From Mesorhizobium sp. 131-2-1 (GTDB lineage: Bacteria; Pseudomonadota; Alphaproteobacteria; Rhizobiales; Rhizobiaceae), in contig NZ_AP023247.1 in assembly GCF_016756535.1 (NCBI RefSeq), forward strand, positions 248,001 to 312,000: a DNA stretch of 64,000 nt, in the 5' to 3' direction. Made by a program: the position numbers and the translations under genes. Positions 26,270 through 35,727 of the stretch are shown here, piece by piece; position 1 is the stretch's first letter; the number at the start of each line of letters is the position of its first letter. Under the pieces are notes generated by a model. The model made no database searches. It worked only from the letters and a program-made list of their open reading frames with translations, and was not told the origin of the DNA.

Positions 26270-28470
26270 TGCTTTGCTCCCGGGATGAAGATGGATTTGG
26301 CGTCGACGTTCCAGAAGTCACTGAAATCCTTGGTGAAGCGCGACGACAGCTTGATGGCGCTGGCATACATCTTCTTCACTTCAGGGGCGAAATCGGCCTT
26401 TTCGACACGGCCGCGTTCGCTGGCGATCCACTCCGAAACCGGCCTTGCCTTGGCCAGCCGATTGGTGCGCATCTCGGCGCGATGGCGTTTGGTGGCCTCG
26501 ATGTTGGCGACGGGATAACCCTCCTCATCCTCGTCGAGGATGATGCCGAAGATTCCTGTTGCCGCTTCCTTGGTGAGATAACCGTTCTCAACATCCATGG
26601 CCGTCTTGAGCGGATCACGCTCCAGCACGTCGCCATAGCCGCCGCCACCATTGTAGGAATGCGTGAAGACGTCGCCGGTCTTGTGCGGGGCGGTGATGTA
26701 GGGGCCTTCCATCGTCACATGCTCGCCCTGCAGCCGAAGTTCGAGCTCCGAGCGATGCGGATTGGTGCCGGTGTGATGCGCCAGCGGCGCGCCTTTTTCG
26801 GCAAGTTCGAAGATGTTTGAGTCGCGCACTGCGCGGTGCTTCTGGCAGGTCGGCGCCGGATAGCCACCGCACAGGCCGCCATTGTCGAAGACGCGCGAGG
26901 AATGCTCCGACGTCACCAGCCTGAGATGGTCCGTCTTGCTGACCAGCCAGGTCGACAGGAAGGAGCAGCCGCCGCGATATTTCCCGGCGCCACCGGAGTT
27001 GGGAACGATCGAGCGGCCGATATAGAGCATCGGCATGTTCTGTTCCCAGATCTCGATGTTGCCCATGTCGGATTCCGGGTTCCAGCCGACATAGGCGGTG
27101 TCGAGCCCGTCCTTGATGGCGAGCGCGCCGGAGCCGGCGGCGGCGCATTCGAAATGCGCCATGCCGAACAGCGTGCCGTACTGGCTGGTGCCGCCCATCT
27201 CGATCATCGGGCTGTTGACCTGCCCGACGAAAGCCTCCTCGACGAACCCGCGGGCGATGAAGGAGCGCGAGAGCAGCCGCTGGAAAACTCCGTAAGCGGG
27301 GAGCAGCAGCGCCCAGGAGGTGGCGGTCGCTACCATCTCATTGTCGGGGTTGGTCCAGGTGCCGTGCGGCAACTTCAGCTCCGTTGCCATCCAGGCGCCG
27401 TCATTGACCAGGCCCTCGAAATTCATGTGCTGGGTCAGCGTCACGAACATGCCGCCATCCATGCCGGCCGGCGTGCAGTTCATCGAATGATAGCCCCAGG
27501 GCTGCGTGCCCTCGAAGTCCATCTTGATCTTGCCGTCGGTGGTGATCTCCATCTCGATCGGAATGTTGTAGAACCAGTCGGGATCGCCGAGCGGCTGGTA
27601 GCCGGGCTTGCCCTTGGTGACGTGGCCGTAGAAGGTGTGGCCGCGATAGATGCCGGGGACGGTGAGCTGCCGCGTGCGGGCGAGCTGCGCGCGGCGGCCC
27701 TCCTCGATGAACTCCTTCGACACCTGCATCCAGTAGTCGAGGCCGATCTCGTCGATCAGCGCCTTGACGCTTTCGCGCATGTCGATGCAGGAGGCGACCT
27801 TGGCCTTCTCGTCCAACACCCAGTAGATCGGCATGCGCAGATTGCGCTCGCAGCGGATGACGTAGTCACGGCGAATCTCGTCGTTCGCGCCAACCTTTTC
27901 GGCGCAGACGAAGAGACCCTCGGTGAAGCGCTCCTGCGCCAGCGCCACATCGCCGCCGGGCGTGATGCCGCCGGCTTCAAGCTCGTGGCAGACGGCGCCG
28001 GCCCAGCCGACCAGTTTGCCGGAGTGGAAGATCGGCACCACGTCCATCACGTCCGGCACCTGCACGGTACCGATGAAGGCATCGTTGTTGGCGAAGATGT
28101 CGCCATCGCGGATACAAGGATTTTCCTCGTAGCCGTTGCGGATCATCCATTTGATGAAGCGGCTCATCGTGTGCACATGCACCATGATGCCGTTGGAAAG
28201 CGCAATGGCGTCGCCTTCCGGCGTGTAGATGGCGACGACCATCTCGCCGACCTCGCGCACGCCTGGCGAGGCGGAGATCCGCCGCGCCATCTCGCGCGCC
28301 GAGACGCAATAGGCGCGCAGCTTGGTGTGCAGCGTTTCGAACTTCAGCGGGTCCTGGTTGCGCAGCTTGAGCTCGGTGATGCCGTCGTAGCAGCCGGTCT
28401 CGTCCATCAGCCTTTCGGATTCGATCAGCCGCTCGCGGAGGCGGAGCGCGGAGGCGGGTTTGTCCAGCAT
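26266..28470 (-). CDS. acxB: Acetone carboxylase alpha subunit (hydantoinase B family)
   Basis: 734 residues of the hydantoinase B/oxoprolinase family, with the acetone-carboxylase layout: MRNGYEENPCIRDGDIFANNDAFIG, HVGKPGYQP-like GHVTKGKPGYQPLGDPDWFYN and GYHSMNCTPAGMDGGMF. The subunit is the site of acetone enolate carboxylation. The start at MLDKPASAL is chosen because AGAAGGG sits nine bases before it; a 15-residue longer frame would run into the beta gene. It lies between beta (14 bases upstream) and gamma (overlapping). Subunit letters differ between studies, so the symbol is provisional. Confidence 0.88.
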   Translation of the reverse strand: MLDKPASALRLRERLIESERLMDETGCYDGITELKLRNQDPLKFETLHTKLRAYCVSAREMARRISASPGVREVGEMVVAIYTPEGDAIALSNGIMVHVHTMSRFIKWMIRNGYEENPCIRDGDIFANNDAFIGTVQVPDVMDVVPIFHSGKLVGWAGAVCHELEAGGITPGGDVALAQERFTEGLFVCAEKVGANDEIRRDYVIRCERNLRMPIYWVLDEKAKVASCIDMRESVKALIDEIGLDYWMQVSKEFIEEGRRAQLARTRQLTVPGIYRGHTFYGHVTKGKPGYQPLGDPDWFYNIPIEMEITTDGKIKMDFEGTQPWGYHSMNCTPAGMDGGMFVTLTQHMNFEGLVNDGAWMATELKLPHGTWTNPDNEMVATATSWALLLPAYGVFQRLLSRSFIARGFVEEAFVGQVNSPMIEMGGTSQYGTLFGMAHFECAAAGSGALAIKDGLDTAYVGWNPESDMGNIEIWEQNMPMLYIGRSIVPNSGGAGKYRGGCSFLSTWLVSKTDHLRLVTSEHSSRVFDNGGLCGGYPAPTCQKHRAVRDSNIFELAEKGAPLAHHTGTNPHRSELELRLQGEHVTMEGPYITAPHKTGDVFTHSYNGGGGYGDVLERDPLKTAMDVENGYLTKEAATGIFGIILDEDEEGYPVANIEATKRHRAEMRTNRLAKARPVSEWIASERGRVEKADFAPEVKKMYASAIKLSSRFTKDFSDFWNVDAKSIFIPGAKQ

Positions 28471-28484
28471 GGCGTTCGCCCTTC

Positions 28485-30626
28485 TCAAGCGTGGGTGTAG
28501 TGGAGCAGCGTCCATTCGTCGACGAAGACGCGGTCCTGCGGATGGACGACGAGCGTCGTCGCCGGGTGTTCGATGATGGCCGGGCCGATCACCTCGTGGC
28601 CGGGCTGCAGCAAGTCCATCTCGTAGAGATCGGCCCTGTGCCAGCGGCCGCCGATATAGGCCTCTCGGACGCCCTTGTGGGCGGACGCCGGATCGGGCTT
28701 GCCGACTGGGCGCTTGATGAGCATCGGCTTCACCTTGTCGGCGGTGGCGATCAGACCGAGCTCGGTGATCGAGAAGCCGGCCTCGCCGTAGCGCGAGACG
28801 CGGTGGTTGACCTTGGCGTAGACCGCCTCGAATTCGGCGATGATCTTGCGCATGTCGTCGGCGGAGTGGATAGCCGACAACGGCGCCATCACCTCTACGT
28901 CCTCCAGCTGGCCGGTGTAGCGCATCATCAGGAACGGCACGGTCCTGATCTTTTCGCGCGCATGGCCGTCCTCGATCATTTCGTCGACCGCAGCCTTGGT
29001 CAGGTCGTTCCAGACGGCCGTGATCTTGGCGCCGAAGGCTTGCAATTCGTCATCGCCGGCGCGTGCGCCGATGTCGTGCTGCGTCGACACCGAATGCCGG
29101 CGCATGAAATCGGCGGTGGTGCAGCCGAAGGCCGAGAAGGCGGCAGCGAACTGGAAGGTGATGATGTCCTTGAAGCCGATGCCGCGTGAGCAGCCGGCCA
29201 GATGCAGCGGCCCCGAGCCGCCGTAGGACAGCAGCGTGAATTCCGAGGGATGGATTCCTTGTCCGGAGATGACGCGGCGTAGCGCATTGTTGGCGTCGGC
29301 CTCGAGCATCTCGATCATGCCTTCGGCGGCCTCCTCGACACCGACGCCGAGCACGCGGGCGCACTTCTCCTCGAAGGCTTTTCGCGCCTTCTCGACCTGA
29401 AGTACGACCTTGCCGCCGAGGAAGTAATGCGGATTCAGCCGGCCGAGGATGGCGTCGCAATCGGCGATCGTTGGTTCCGTGCCGCCCTTGGCGAAGCAGA
29501 TCGGGCCGGGATCGGAGCCGGCACTTTCCGGCCCGAGCGAGACCTTGCGGGTCAACGGATCGACTTTCAGGATCATGCCGGCACCGGCGCCGATCGTATC
29601 GAGATGCAGCGTAGGCACATTGAGCTTGAAGCGGTCCATCAGCGGCTCGTTCTCGATCCGGGTCTGGCCGCGGGTGATGACGCCCATGTCGAAGGAGGTT
29701 CCGCCCATGTCGGAACAGATCAGCGAGTCGTTGCCGATCAGCTTGCCGACATAGGCGGCACCCAGGATGCCGCCGATCGGCCCTGAGATCATCGTCTCGT
29801 GCAGGCGCGGATGGTTGATCGAGGTCAGCCCGCCGAAGGACAGAAGCGTCTGCACGCCATATTTGAAGCCGTATTTCTTCGAGACGTCCTCGATGCCCTT
29901 CAGCTGCTTGCGGCCGCGCGAGGTGGCGTAGGCCTCTATCAGCACCGAGTTCAGGCGCGACTGCTCGCGGATGACCGGGCGAACGTCGTGGCTGGTGTAG
30001 ACGAGGATGTCGGCGCCGGCTTTCGCGATCTCCTCGCGGCAGATTTCGGCGATGCGCTTCTCATGCGCCGGATTGACGTGCGAGAAGACGGTCATGACGC
30101 AGATCGCCTCGACCTTGTCGGCGATCAGCTTCTTTGCCGCGGCATGCACCTCGTGCTCGTAGAGCGGCAGGATGACGTCGCCGAACTGATCGATGCGCTC
30201 CGTCACGCCATGCGTGCGGCGGCGCGGCACCAGCGGATCGGGATGATGATGGGTGACCGCATGCAGGCGGTCGGCATAGGAGTAGTCTGCCCAGGCCTGC
30301 AGGCCGCGGCCCATCAGGATCATATCCTCGAGGCCCTTGGTGGTGATCAGCCCGAGCTTGCGGCCGGTGCGCGACAGGAGCGTGTTGAGCATACCGGTGC
30401 CGGAATAGAGCACGACGTTGACGCCCGAAAACAGGTCATGCAGCGAGATGCCCCAAGCGTCCGCCGCGTCCTCGGCCGAGGCGAGGAAGCCCTCGGCCTC
30501 GTTCTTCGGCGTGGTCGCCGACTTGCCGATCTTGAAGTGACCGTCCTGATCGACAAGGATCGTGTCGGTCATGGTGCCGCCGGCGTCGATGCCGATGACG
30601 ATGGGATTGGTAGTGATCTGGTCCAC
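28485..30626 (-). CDS. acxA: Acetone carboxylase beta subunit (hydantoinase A family)
   Basis: 713 residues, hydantoinase A/oxoprolinase fold of the actin-like ATPase type. The phosphate loop IGIDAGGTMTDTILVDQDG is at the N-terminus; LICSDMGGTSFDMGVI is the second phosphate motif. This subunit splits ATP and activates acetone and bicarbonate. The first gene of a minus-strand operon (beta, alpha, gamma, SDR), it is divergent from a LuxR-type regulator 110 bases away. A related hydantoin-type carboxylase, such as acetophenone carboxylase, is possible, but the zinc-ribbon gamma subunit favours acetone. Confidence 0.88.
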   Translation of the reverse strand: MDQITTNPIVIGIDAGGTMTDTILVDQDGHFKIGKSATTPKNEAEGFLASAEDAADAWGISLHDLFSGVNVVLYSGTGMLNTLLSRTGRKLGLITTKGLEDMILMGRGLQAWADYSYADRLHAVTHHHPDPLVPRRRTHGVTERIDQFGDVILPLYEHEVHAAAKKLIADKVEAICVMTVFSHVNPAHEKRIAEICREEIAKAGADILVYTSHDVRPVIREQSRLNSVLIEAYATSRGRKQLKGIEDVSKKYGFKYGVQTLLSFGGLTSINHPRLHETMISGPIGGILGAAYVGKLIGNDSLICSDMGGTSFDMGVITRGQTRIENEPLMDRFKLNVPTLHLDTIGAGAGMILKVDPLTRKVSLGPESAGSDPGPICFAKGGTEPTIADCDAILGRLNPHYFLGGKVVLQVEKARKAFEEKCARVLGVGVEEAAEGMIEMLEADANNALRRVISGQGIHPSEFTLLSYGGSGPLHLAGCSRGIGFKDIITFQFAAAFSAFGCTTADFMRRHSVSTQHDIGARAGDDELQAFGAKITAVWNDLTKAAVDEMIEDGHAREKIRTVPFLMMRYTGQLEDVEVMAPLSAIHSADDMRKIIAEFEAVYAKVNHRVSRYGEAGFSITELGLIATADKVKPMLIKRPVGKPDPASAHKGVREAYIGGRWHRADLYEMDLLQPGHEVIGPAIIEHPATTLVVHPQDRVFVDEWTLLHYTHA

Positions 30627-30736
30627 GGGTCGCTTTCCCTTGCCGAGAGTGACCGCAGGCTAGATTCACAAGGCCGGATCGCGCCATATGCCTAAAGACA
30701 CAATGACCTCGCGTCGCGTTTCGCCGAGAAAAGGGC

Positions 30737-31516
30737 ATGGGCATGGGCACTATCTGGGCGCCGCTGGCCAAGGCGATAGCCGCCACCGGCACCGACCGGC
30801 ATGTCGACTGCCTGATCGACCTGATCGGCGCGGACATCGCGCACGACCTTGTCACGGTGACCCGCTACTCGGCGACAAAGACACCCGAATTCGTCAAGCA
30901 CCGGCGCTTCTCGGACGAGATGGTGCGGCGCTATCTCGCCAGCTACTACGTGTTCGACCCCTTCTATGCCTCGTGGCGGCAGGAACGCCGGCTGGGCATC
31001 CTGCCGCTGAAGCATTTCGCCGACGACAAGGCCAAGCGCGGCCAGTACATAGCCGGCTTCCTGGCGCAGTCGGAGATATGCGACGAGGTGGGCATCATGC
31101 TCGCCGACGGCGGCGACTGGTGCCTGGGCATCTTCCTCGACCGCTCGACATCTTCCTTCAAGGACAGCGAGATCGCGCTGCTTTGCGAGCGGCTGATGGT
31201 GTTCGAGGCGCTGCATGCGCTCGACATCAAGGCGCGCGGGACCGAGTTCTCGCGCACGTCGGTGCCGACAGGCCCTGGCGCCTCTCCCAGGCAAAAGCCG
31301 ACCGTTCCGGACAGCCTGTGGCCGGAACTGTCCGCGCGTGAAAGAGAGCTGGTCCAGCTTATCCTGGCCGGCCATCCGACCGCCAACATTGCCAAGCGGC
31401 TTGGCATCACCGTCGGCACGGTAAAGAACCATCGACGCCGGATCTATGAAAAGCTCGACATCACCACCGAGCGGGAACTGTTCCTGCAGTTCTTCCAGCA
31501 TCGAACGGAGCCGTAA
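30737..31516 (+). CDS. LuxR-type transcriptional regulator
   Basis: 259 residues. The C-terminal GerE/LuxR helix-turn-helix reads LSARERELVQLILAGHPTANIAKRLGITVGTVKNHRRRIYEKL (residues about 200-242, shown as its parts). The N-terminal 180 residues resemble the LuxR-solo sensor of catabolic regulators, with no clear acyl-homoserine-lactone pocket. It is divergent from the acetone-carboxylase operon and is the likely activator of it. Known acetone-carboxylase operons mostly use a sigma-54 activator (AcxR), so a LuxR regulator here is unusual. Two ATGs lie six bases apart at the start. Confidence 0.8.
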   Translation: MGMGTIWAPLAKAIAATGTDRHVDCLIDLIGADIAHDLVTVTRYSATKTPEFVKHRRFSDEMVRRYLASYYVFDPFYASWRQERRLGILPLKHFADDKAKRGQYIAGFLAQSEICDEVGIMLADGGDWCLGIFLDRSTSSFKDSEIALLCERLMVFEALHALDIKARGTEFSRTSVPTGPGASPRQKPTVPDSLWPELSARERELVQLILAGHPTANIAKRLGITVGTVKNHRRRIYEKLDITTERELFLQFFQHRTEP

Positions 31517-31551
31517 CAGCCGGCATGTCATCGACGCCAGCTGCCGTTGCA

Positions 31552-31571
31552 ATGCGGAAGGTCATCCGCAT
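31552..31571. other. Short hairpin between the LuxR and TIR-like genes
   Basis: A 7-bp stem, ATGCGGA and TCCGCAT, with a 6-base loop, 35 bases past the luxR stop and 35 before the TIR-like start. It could be a weak terminator or a regulator site; there is no U-tract. Confidence 0.25.
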
Positions 31572-31605
31572 ACGCTAAGGTGAGTCGCTTTGCTGGAGGA
31601 AATGG

Positions 31606-32535
31606 ATGGCCAAACCGCGAATCTTCCTGGGGTCGTCCGGAAAGCAGAAGAAGCTGTTGCAGGCGCTGACGCGCGGTCTCGAGGAGATTGCCCATGTCGA
31701 GCCGTGGACAACTGTTTTCAATCCCGGGACGACCACGTTGGGGCGCCTGCTCGAGCTCACGCGCGAGGTCGACTTCGCCGCTTTCGTGTTCGCCCAGGAC
31801 GACTGGACGAGCGCCAGCCAGCCGGAATCGAGCGCCACCGTTCCAGTCCAGGCTTCGCCGCGCGACAATGTCGTCTTCGAGGCCGGCCTGTTCGGCGGTG
31901 TGCTCGGAATGCGCCGGACATTCATCCTGCACGCCAATGGCGCCAAGCTTCCCAGCGACCTGCTCGGCCTGACGTCGGTGCGCTACGGCGAGGCAACGAC
32001 CGCTGCCGAGACGCGGGCGATCAACCAAAAATTGCGCAACGCCATCGAGAATGAGGGGCGTGTCGCCCGAATAGAGGGGTTTTGGTGGCAGTTTTCCCTC
32101 TCGGAGCGCACGGCGAGGGAGCCTTCCGCCGTCAGCCTGCTCAGAATCTCGCGGGACCGCAACGGCGCGCTGGAGCTGACCGGGCGCTCATGGCAGGAGA
32201 ATGGCAACCTCTCGGCCAGATACTGGAGCGAGGCGTCGAAGGAGAAAGGAGAGTCTTCCGGCATCTTCTACTATTGGAACGGCGAGCGGCCCCTGGACGC
32301 AAACGCGCCGCAGCTCTACGGGACAGGCGAGATAAAGCTGGAATCCGCCGATCGCGCGTCCGGATACTTCACGACACGTTCGGATACGAACTCGGACGTA
32401 AATGCACGTACGTCCGGCGTCTATCTGCGCGCCGATCCGGAGGACGTGACCATCCTGGACGGGAACGACAATCAGCGTCGCGTGGCGTTGATCGCGGAAC
32501 GGCTGAGCCATTGGCAGTCGATCAAGAACCTCTGA
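31606..32535 (+). CDS. TIR-like (CAP12-type) nucleotide-binding protein, possible immune effector
   Basis: 309 residues. The N-terminal domain (1-145) begins PRIFLGSSGKQKKLLQAL and carries SPRDNVVFEAGLFGGVLGM (residues 84-102), the signature of the CAP12/Pycsar-type TIR-like family; Glu92 is the candidate NAD-cleaving residue. Residues 155-309 form a beta-rich domain (FWWQFSLSE, GSGIFYYWNG-like SSGIFYYWNGERP, SGYFTTRSDTN) that I do not recognise and that is not STING-like in length or pattern. It may sense a ligand. No cyclase gene is next to it, so it would be a stand-alone abortive-infection effector. GGAGG six bases before the ATG supports the start. Confidence 0.65.
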   Translation: MAKPRIFLGSSGKQKKLLQALTRGLEEIAHVEPWTTVFNPGTTTLGRLLELTREVDFAAFVFAQDDWTSASQPESSATVPVQASPRDNVVFEAGLFGGVLGMRRTFILHANGAKLPSDLLGLTSVRYGEATTAAETRAINQKLRNAIENEGRVARIEGFWWQFSLSERTAREPSAVSLLRISRDRNGALELTGRSWQENGNLSARYWSEASKEKGESSGIFYYWNGERPLDANAPQLYGTGEIKLESADRASGYFTTRSDTNSDVNARTSGVYLRADPEDVTILDGNDNQRRVALIAERLSHWQSIKNL

Positions 32536-32588
32536 CGCCAGTGCGCGGCGGCCTTCCCCCGACTGCCTTGCAGCGTTTCCGGCGGCTG

Positions 32589-33887
32589 ATGCGCGCCGTT
32601 CGCCCCCACAAGATTCTGGGCGGGGACCGGAAGGCATGGCTGTACCGCGCCCGCATCCGCATCGGGCAGCTGGTTCTGCCAAGGGCTCCGGCCACGCCAC
32701 TGCCGGCTCCCGGCAAGCATCGGACCTTGATTATCTGCCACGACCCCGCCTTTCCACCGACGTCGGGCGCCGATCTGCGGAATTTCGGCAATGCCACGGC
32801 GGCTGCTGAACTCGGGCTTGTCCGCCTCATCTCGATCTGTCCGCGGACCGACGACGCGCAGCCGCTCAACAGCAATATCGGTGTGGCCGCCCTGACCAAT
32901 GCTGGCGAAATGCGCGGCCCGTGGCTGGGCTGGCGGCGGGCCAAGGGCGAGAGCCGGATTCCACGCCGGGCGCTCGCCCGCCTCAAGACGCTCGCCCGCG
33001 AGTTCCGCCCGGACACGATCGTCGTCGAGGGCATTGCGCTGTTCAGGTTGCTTCGGCCTTTGCGGCCGCTGACCGGGCAGCTGATCCTCGACATGCACAA
33101 TGTCGAATCGAATCTCGCCGGACAGCTGGACCGGGCCAACGGCGCCCCGGTCACCGCGCCTGATCTCAAACGCCTCGAACGAGAAGCCGCGCGGATCGTC
33201 GACAGGATCTGGGTCTGCTCGCGCCTCGACCGCGACAGGCTGGAGCCATTGTCTTCCGGCACGGTGCCGATCGACATCGTCGCAAACGGCATTCCACGTG
33301 CCGAGGCCATTGCAAGGGCATTGCCGGCGCAGCCCGCATTTGCAGACGGCTTTCCGGTCATCCTGTTCGTCGGCCATCTCGGATACCAGCCAAACATCGA
33401 GGCCGCCGAACGGCTGGTCCGCAACATCCTGCCGCTTATCCGGCAGGCGCTGCCGCAGGTGAAGGTTGTCCTTGCAGGACGCTCGCCCATGCCGGCCGTG
33501 CGGGCGCTGGCCGGGCTGGAAGGCGTTTCGCTCATCGAGGATCCGGATGACACAAGGCCGTTGTTGGCCAAGGCTCACCTTTGCCTCGTTCCGCTTTCAT
33601 CCGGCGGCGGCACCCGCATCAAGATCCTCGAGGCGATGGCCTTCGGCGTTCCCGTGCTGGCGACGCGGCTGGCGGCCGAGGGTCTGGACCTGGTCGAGGG
33701 TGAAGAGGTGCTGCTGTCCGACGAGGACGAAAGGCTGGCAGAGAAGACCATCGCGCTGTGCATGGACCCGCCCCGCATGGCCAGGCAGCGCACCCAAGCT
33801 CATGCAGCTGTCTGGTCACGGTTCGGGCCGCAAGCCATTGGCGATGCGGTTCGCCACGGGCTTCGGCTCGACGGCGAGCGCAAATGA
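32589..33887 (+). CDS. GT4-type glycosyltransferase
   Basis: About 432 residues, GT-B fold. The N-terminal domain has LIICHDPAFPPTSGADLRNF, the family-4 acceptor loop; the C-terminal half has VILFVGHLGYQPNIEAAERL, KVVLAGRSP, LCLVPLSSGGGTRIKILEAMAFGVPVLATRLAAEGL, with the donor-binding Glu in KILEAMA. It resembles PEP-CTERM/WcaI-type sugar transferases. The ATG at 32589 is chosen; a GTG at 32541, just after the TIR-like stop, is an alternative. Its target glycan is unknown; a GT10 gene faces it downstream. Confidence 0.8.
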   Translation: MRAVRPHKILGGDRKAWLYRARIRIGQLVLPRAPATPLPAPGKHRTLIICHDPAFPPTSGADLRNFGNATAAAELGLVRLISICPRTDDAQPLNSNIGVAALTNAGEMRGPWLGWRRAKGESRIPRRALARLKTLAREFRPDTIVVEGIALFRLLRPLRPLTGQLILDMHNVESNLAGQLDRANGAPVTAPDLKRLEREAARIVDRIWVCSRLDRDRLEPLSSGTVPIDIVANGIPRAEAIARALPAQPAFADGFPVILFVGHLGYQPNIEAAERLVRNILPLIRQALPQVKVVLAGRSPMPAVRALAGLEGVSLIEDPDDTRPLLAKAHLCLVPLSSGGGTRIKILEAMAFGVPVLATRLAAEGLDLVEGEEVLLSDEDERLAEKTIALCMDPPRMARQRTQAHAAVWSRFGPQAIGDAVRHGLRLDGERK

Positions 33888-33969
33888 CGGCTGCCCATAT
33901 TTTCTTGTTCAACGATGACGGGCAGGCAGATGCTCCCAAGTTCAAGGCCATCAGCCCCGCCCTGCAGCG

Positions 33970-34953
33970 TCAACGGGCCATCCGCCAGCGGCGTAGCTTG
34001 GAGCGTACGAAGGAGACGGCCCCGAACGGTAGCGTCGGCCAGCCGGAGGAGCGGCCCTGCCCTTGCTGCTGGCGCCGATACACGAATTCGGCCAGCCGGC
34101 ATTTCGCTGGCGTTTCCAGGAGCGGCAGCCGGCTGGCGATCGACTCCGGCAGCGGTCGAGAGCGCCAGGCCAAATAAGCCTCATAGTCCCGCGGCGTCTC
34201 CAGCAAGTGGCGGAGATAGGCGGCAAGCTCGGCGGGCGTGCCGAAAGCGGTCGCGTCGATGTAGGAATTGGCCGGGACGAACTCCCCGACATTGGGCGCT
34301 CCGAGATAGACCGGCACGGTGCCGGCAAGGAGCGGATCGAAGATCTTCTCGGTGACATAGTCGGGCGCGATCGAATTCTCCAGCGCCAGGCAGAAATGGT
34401 ATCGCCCTATCGTCTCGATCTTTGTCTGCGTGCCGAGATCGGGACCTTCGATCTTTCGCGTGGGGCGATGGCGGCCATAGGAATCGATATCGATATGCCG
34501 GCCAAGCTCGGCCATGAATGCACCACGGCCGCTGAGGTCGGTGCTTGCGGACTGGAAATGCACCACCGGCACGGTCTCGGTCTTGGGCGGGATCACGCGC
34601 TCGCGCAACGATTGCCACCAGGCGGCTGGCGGCAGATAGGGCGCCCAGATGTCCGCGCCGGCGTGGTAGGTCATGGTGAGATCGAAGTGCCGCATGAAGT
34701 CCGGAGCGGCCGCGCGCCGATAGTTGTCAGGGTTCTCCATCGACCACGCGACCCAGGTCTGGCCGGGATATTTCCGGGCGTCGCCGATCTCGCGGTAATC
34801 CGGAAGGTGGAACACCACCGCGGCCGCCTCGGCAAGGCGGCGGCGGTCGTTGCTCCATTCGACCGGCACCGCGCAATTCTGGATAGCAGCGATGTCGACC
34901 GGCTTGCCGAAGACGGAGGTGTAGAAAAGGATGAGCGGGTCGTTCGACGGCAT
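33970..34953 (-). CDS. Alpha-1,3/4-fucosyltransferase-like protein (GT10)
   Basis: 327 residues of family GT10. The donor-binding signature is YHFCLALENSIAPDYVTEKIFDPLLAGTVPVYLGAPN in parts: CLALENSI, YVTEKIFDPLLAGTVPVYLG. Upstream, TWVAWSMENPDNYRR and FDLTMTYH match the N-terminal GT10 pattern. It would move fucose, or a related deoxyhexose, from a GDP-sugar onto a surface glycan in the cytosol. It is convergent with the GT4 gene. A longer frame exists but its first 59 residues are unlike the family, so MPSNDPLILF is taken as start; no strong ribosome binding site is seen. Confidence 0.82.
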   Translation of the reverse strand: MPSNDPLILFYTSVFGKPVDIAAIQNCAVPVEWSNDRRRLAEAAAVVFHLPDYREIGDARKYPGQTWVAWSMENPDNYRRAAAPDFMRHFDLTMTYHAGADIWAPYLPPAAWWQSLRERVIPPKTETVPVVHFQSASTDLSGRGAFMAELGRHIDIDSYGRHRPTRKIEGPDLGTQTKIETIGRYHFCLALENSIAPDYVTEKIFDPLLAGTVPVYLGAPNVGEFVPANSYIDATAFGTPAELAAYLRHLLETPRDYEAYLAWRSRPLPESIASRLPLLETPAKCRLAEFVYRRQQQGQGRSSGWPTLPFGAVSFVRSKLRRWRMAR

Positions 34954-35042
34954 AGGAGACTTTCGGCGTACGGGATGCGTTTCGTATACCCTTGCGGCCC
35001 GACTTTGGGGAAGCACCTCCCTTCCCACTCCGGCGAGGCGCT

Positions 35043-35630
35043 TTAGCCGTGAAGCTCCCTGGCAATGGGCGGGCCGATCGAAAAATCTGAGAAAGTGACC
35101 TCGAAACCTTCGCGCTGCGGGGAACAGCACATCATGCCGACATCGACCGACTTGGACGGCGGGAAATAGGCGAGCCGCACCGGTTTCCAGTGGCCGTCGG
35201 CCGCGTCCTGATACTGGACGCGGATGGTTTCGGCATGGCGGGTCAGGCGGATCCTGACCCCGTCCGGATTGGCTGGGATGCCGACCAGCGACCAGTCGGA
35301 AGCATCGTTGGTGACCACGACGGAGAAATAGGCGAGGCCGTCGGTGTACTCGATGCCGGCCTTGATCCAGTGCGTTTCGCTCAGCCGCACCATCAGCCCG
35401 GCCTGGTCGTAGAGCACCCGATAGTCGCCCTTGACCGTGACTTCGGCGCTGAAGTCGCCGGCGACCGGCCGATAGAGGAAGTGGCCGTTGTCGCGCCGGA
35501 AACCGTAGAAGGTCTCGCGCCAGAAGTCGGTTTCCTTGCCGGTGCGCACATGCACGGTGCTACCGGCAAAGGCATGATGCGGCGGCGGGTTGAGCCAGGT
35601 CAGGTCCGCATTCCAGTCCGTCGTCGACAT
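35043..35630 (-). CDS. DUF1349 (YesU-like) protein
   Basis: 195 residues of the DUF1349 family: LTWLNPPPH at the start, then FWRETFYGFRRDNGHFLYRP, VLYDQAGLMVRLSETHWIKAGIEY and VGMMCCSPQREGFEVTFSDF. The fold is a concanavalin-like beta sandwich related to carbohydrate-binding or beta-xylosidase C-domains. There is no signal peptide, so it acts in the cytosol. Function is not established. It is 89 bases upstream of the GT10 gene on the same strand, possibly co-transcribed. Confidence 0.75.
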   Translation of the reverse strand: MSTTDWNADLTWLNPPPHHAFAGSTVHVRTGKETDFWRETFYGFRRDNGHFLYRPVAGDFSAEVTVKGDYRVLYDQAGLMVRLSETHWIKAGIEYTDGLAYFSVVVTNDASDWSLVGIPANPDGVRIRLTRHAETIRVQYQDAADGHWKPVRLAYFPPSKSVDVGMMCCSPQREGFEVTFSDFSIGPPIARELHG

Positions 35631-35727
35631 GCTTGCCTGCCCGGTTGGTTGCGCCGTCGCCGGCTTGTCTCATTGGTTTGACGCAATTCCGGGCGGAAAA
35701 CCGTTTCACACTTTTCCTGGAATTTCT

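Noticed and set aside
26836..28500. Long open frame (554 codons) opposite the acetone carboxylase alpha gene
   Set aside because: Antisense to a clear hydantoinase B protein; Arg/His/Asp-rich composition is the usual mirror of high-GC coding DNA.
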